From Lachnobacterium bovis DSM 14045 (lineage in GTDB: Bacteria; Bacillota; Clostridia; Lachnospirales; Lachnospiraceae), in NCBI RefSeq assembly GCF_900107245.1, contig NZ_FNPG01000006.1:68291-132290 (forward strand): a stretch of 64,000 bases of DNA, read 5' to 3'. The notes below the pieces were generated by a model. It saw only the letters and a list, made by a program, of their open reading frames with translations. It made no database searches and was not told the origin of the DNA. Below are positions 63,437 to 64,000 of the stretch, piece after piece; the stretch's first letter is position 1; every line of letters begins with the position of its first letter. A program made the translations under genes and the position numbers.

Positions 63437-64000
63437 ATGGATATTAATTTTAGAATAAATAAATTGCCTGTTGCTACCTATAATTGGCTTAAAGTGAATA
63501 GCAATCAGGTAAATGAGAATGTTGAATTTTCATGTATAAATGAAAAGTTTGAATTAAATATAGACTCAGATAAAGTGTTAACTCGTGATTTAACAGATGA
63601 TGATGTTATTAATCTCGCCAGCTCTTTCAATAAAGATATTTTAGAAAACAGTAGAGATATTGAGGCACCAAATGGAGAGTCTTATAGCGATAATAATCAG
63701 GTTATTAAAACTGGATTGGGAAAAGAATTTGATTCTTTTTTAAAAAAAGAAAATGTGGTTACAAAGTTAATAGAAGTTAAAGAAAATAGTGTTCTAGAAA
63801 GTCCAGTTGTAATAAAAGTTTCACATGAAAATCGAACAATAGGATTATATTCACAATTAATTCATGTTAAAGAAAACTCGAGAGCAACTGTGTTGATGAT
63901 ATATGATTCAGATATTGATGCAGAGGGCTTGAATGCAATAAGCACAAAAGTTTTGCTTGAGGATAATGCAAAGCTAAAATTAGTTAAGGTTCAGACTTTA
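63437..64000 (+). CDS. sufD: Fe-S cluster assembly protein SufD, 3' end outside window
   Basis: The first 188 codons of a SufD-like protein, cut by the window edge. The start MDINFRINKLPVATYNWLKVN and the later VVIKVSHENRTIGLYSQLIHVKENS-type beta-helix (in part, about 130-155) match SufD. It lacks the SufB cysteine region. CTAAGGAGATGGAAAA precedes ATG 63437. The order sufC-sufB-sufD fits Firmicutes; sufS and sufU probably lie beyond the window. Confidence 0.87.
   Translation, partial: MDINFRINKLPVATYNWLKVNSNQVNENVEFSCINEKFELNIDSDKVLTRDLTDDDVINLASSFNKDILENSRDIEAPNGESYSDNNQVIKTGLGKEFDSFLKKENVVTKLIEVKENSVLESPVVIKVSHENRTIGLYSQLIHVKENSRATVLMIYDSDIDAEGLNAISTKVLLEDNAKLKLVKVQTL

Overview
This is an AT-rich window (roughly one-third G+C by eye) from a low-GC Gram-positive bacterium, most likely a Clostridia member of the Lachnospiraceae type. 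The evidence is strong GGAGG ribosome-binding sites, split transketolase, MetH with a separate activation protein, a SufCBD-type Fe-S operon, a sortase-free surface protein, BioY, chemoreceptors and a circular bacteriocin close to clostridial circularin A. No insertion sequence, prophage or CRISPR array was seen. Products and family names come from recognising motifs by eye, without any database search.

Layout. 1-3.5 kb: end of a LicD gene, a membrane protein, a Nudix hydrolase and TatD. 3.6-10.3 kb: a circularin A-like bacteriocin locus (precursor, LytTR regulator, large membrane maturation protein, SpoIIM/DUF95 protein, ABC ATPase, 49-residue immunity peptide), converging on an ABC exporter/immunity pair whose promoter has a (TA)9 spacer. 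10.4-13.9 kb: pentose phosphate genes (araD, transaldolase, split transketolase). 14-20.3 kb: HAD phosphatase, AIM24-like protein, an acidic hypothetical protein, a candidate sRNA with an octa-C loop, a GH13 glucosidase, tRNA-Glu, a gamma-carbonic-anhydrase-like protein and two small proteins. 20.87-21.28 kb: a candidate structured non-coding RNA of about 410 nt rich in GGA/GGGG loops. 21.3-23.7 kb: a PqqD-like protein and an OPT transporter. 24-29.8 kb: a cobalamin riboswitch controlling an extracytoplasmic CbiK, an unfamiliar two-domain surface protein and a BtuFCD-type ABC importer. 29.8-33.1 kb: AraC regulator and chemoreceptor. 33.7-40.2 kb: complete F1Fo ATP synthase operon BEFHAGDC with a proton-type c subunit. 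40.4-44.4 kb: MacB-type ABC exporter with an orphan winged-helix regulator. 44.5-46.3 kb: divergent bioB/bioY sharing one BirA-type operator. 46.4-47.9 kb: a guanine-type purine riboswitch in front of an FAD-dependent dehydrogenase. 48.1-50.9 kb: a tiny peptide ORF and a second small ABC/membrane operon. 51-57.9 kb: a chemoreceptor, then methionine synthesis (activation protein, MetH, Hcy-methyltransferase/MTHFR fusion). 58-60.9 kb: iron alcohol dehydrogenase and a PutP symporter. 61-64 kb: sufC, sufB and the start of sufD behind a promoter with a palindromic operator.

Links between regions. Cobalamin uptake at 24-30 kb would supply the B12-dependent MetH at 53 kb, and the Fe-S operon would supply BioB. 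Three unrelated peptide-type ABC export/immunity systems, small peptide ORFs and a circular bacteriocin suggest a lineage engaged in peptide warfare. The best candidates for undescribed biology are the 410-nt GGA-rich RNA, the C8-loop sRNA, the TA-repeat promoter, the purine riboswitch on an FAD dehydrogenase, the riboswitch-controlled surface protein, and the small peptide with a G5 tract at 48.2 kb.
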